Under the pieces are notes generated by a model. The model saw only the letters and a list, made by a program, of their open reading frames with translations, was not told where the DNA came from and did not search any database. Shown one piece after another: positions 13,714-13,766 of a DNA stretch of 13,766 nt. The position numbers were made by a program, and so were the translations under genes. Numbering within the stretch: the first letter of the stretch is position 1; each line of letters starts with the position of its first letter. This DNA comes from an uncultured Lachnospiraceae bacterium. GTDB taxonomy: Bacteria > Bacillota > Clostridia > Lachnospirales > Lachnospiraceae. The stretch spans positions 117,139 to 130,904 of the forward strand of contig CAJUED010000006.1 of assembly GCA_910585075.1 (NCBI GenBank), in the 5' to 3' direction.

Positions 13714-13766
13714 GAGGCTGTTTCAAGTTTTGTGTAAACTCAAAAAACTGATATAAGATATATGAA
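13714..13766. mobile_element. Probable insertion-sequence terminus (IS256-like), cut by window end
   Basis: From GAGGCTGT (13714) the sequence runs through TTCAAGTTTTGTGTAAACTC, whose TTTTGTGTAAA core is like the ends of IS256-family elements in Firmicutes. It interrupts the intron remnant exactly after its domain VI-like hairpin. Bases 13751-13766 match 1621-1636 inside the palindrome near serA at 15 of 16 positions, and both elements begin with GAGGCTGT. No transposase is in view, so the family call is tentative. Confidence 0.4.

Noticed and set aside
13502..13756. 84-codon plus-strand frame from TTG after prfH
   Set aside because: It runs through the intron domain V/VI-like hairpins and into the insertion-sequence end; the RMPNSMYSG part is the translated domain V pattern.
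1..13766. CRISPR array, rRNA or integrase with att sites
   Set aside because: No regularly spaced direct repeats, no rRNA, no recombinase, and no second copy of the tRNA 3' end in the window.

Overview
The window looks like chromosome of a low-to-moderate GC Firmicute, most likely a gut Lachnospiraceae (Clostridium cluster XIVa) relative. The clues are strong AGGAGG-type ribosome binding sites, an ACT-domain SerA of about 387 residues next to serC, a tRNA gene without an encoded CCA, a copy of the AAA-ATPase-like/PD-(D/E)XK family that is expanded in these bacteria, and many short hairpin repeats. The family assignment is inference from style and gene content; no species is claimed.

Layout. 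Positions 1-1582 hold the serine biosynthesis pair serC (3' end only) and serA, closed by a 104-bp imperfect palindrome that also ends a convergent uncharacterised 103-residue gene (1718-2029, minus). Divergent from that gene is glgB (2254-4725), which carries an unusual charged helical tail of about 90 residues. Then come two visibly more A+T-rich, translationally coupled genes, a GtrB-like membrane glycosyltransferase and a polytopic GT-C-like membrane protein (4801-7173). A tRNA-Thr(CGU) gene with its own promoter and terminator follows (7398-7470), then a MATE exporter (7571-8977).

The 620-bp gap at 8978-9597 contains a strong two-way terminator, a possible 31-residue membrane peptide gene on the minus strand, a 146-bp MITE-like element with 14-bp terminal inverted repeats and an 8-bp flanking direct repeat, and a promoter for an AAA-ATPase-like/PD-(D/E)XK protein (9598-11304).

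The most interesting part is 11327-13487: an RtcB-type RNA ligase followed by PrfH, a GGQ peptide-release-factor homologue. This matches the known RtcB2-PrfH ribosome rescue and repair module. Here it is preceded by a promoter, a 26-codon leader ORF with a strong ribosome binding site, an RNA segment that can fold in alternative ways, and a perfect 8-bp intrinsic terminator just upstream of rtcB. That arrangement is typical of transcription attenuation, so expression of a ribosome-repair system might be tuned by ribosome behaviour on the leader. This regulation is a hypothesis.

The window ends in mobile-element debris: a degraded group II intron 3' end (domain V/VI-like hairpins) abutting what looks like an insertion-sequence terminus. 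The second half is therefore accessory, island-like DNA next to housekeeping genes.
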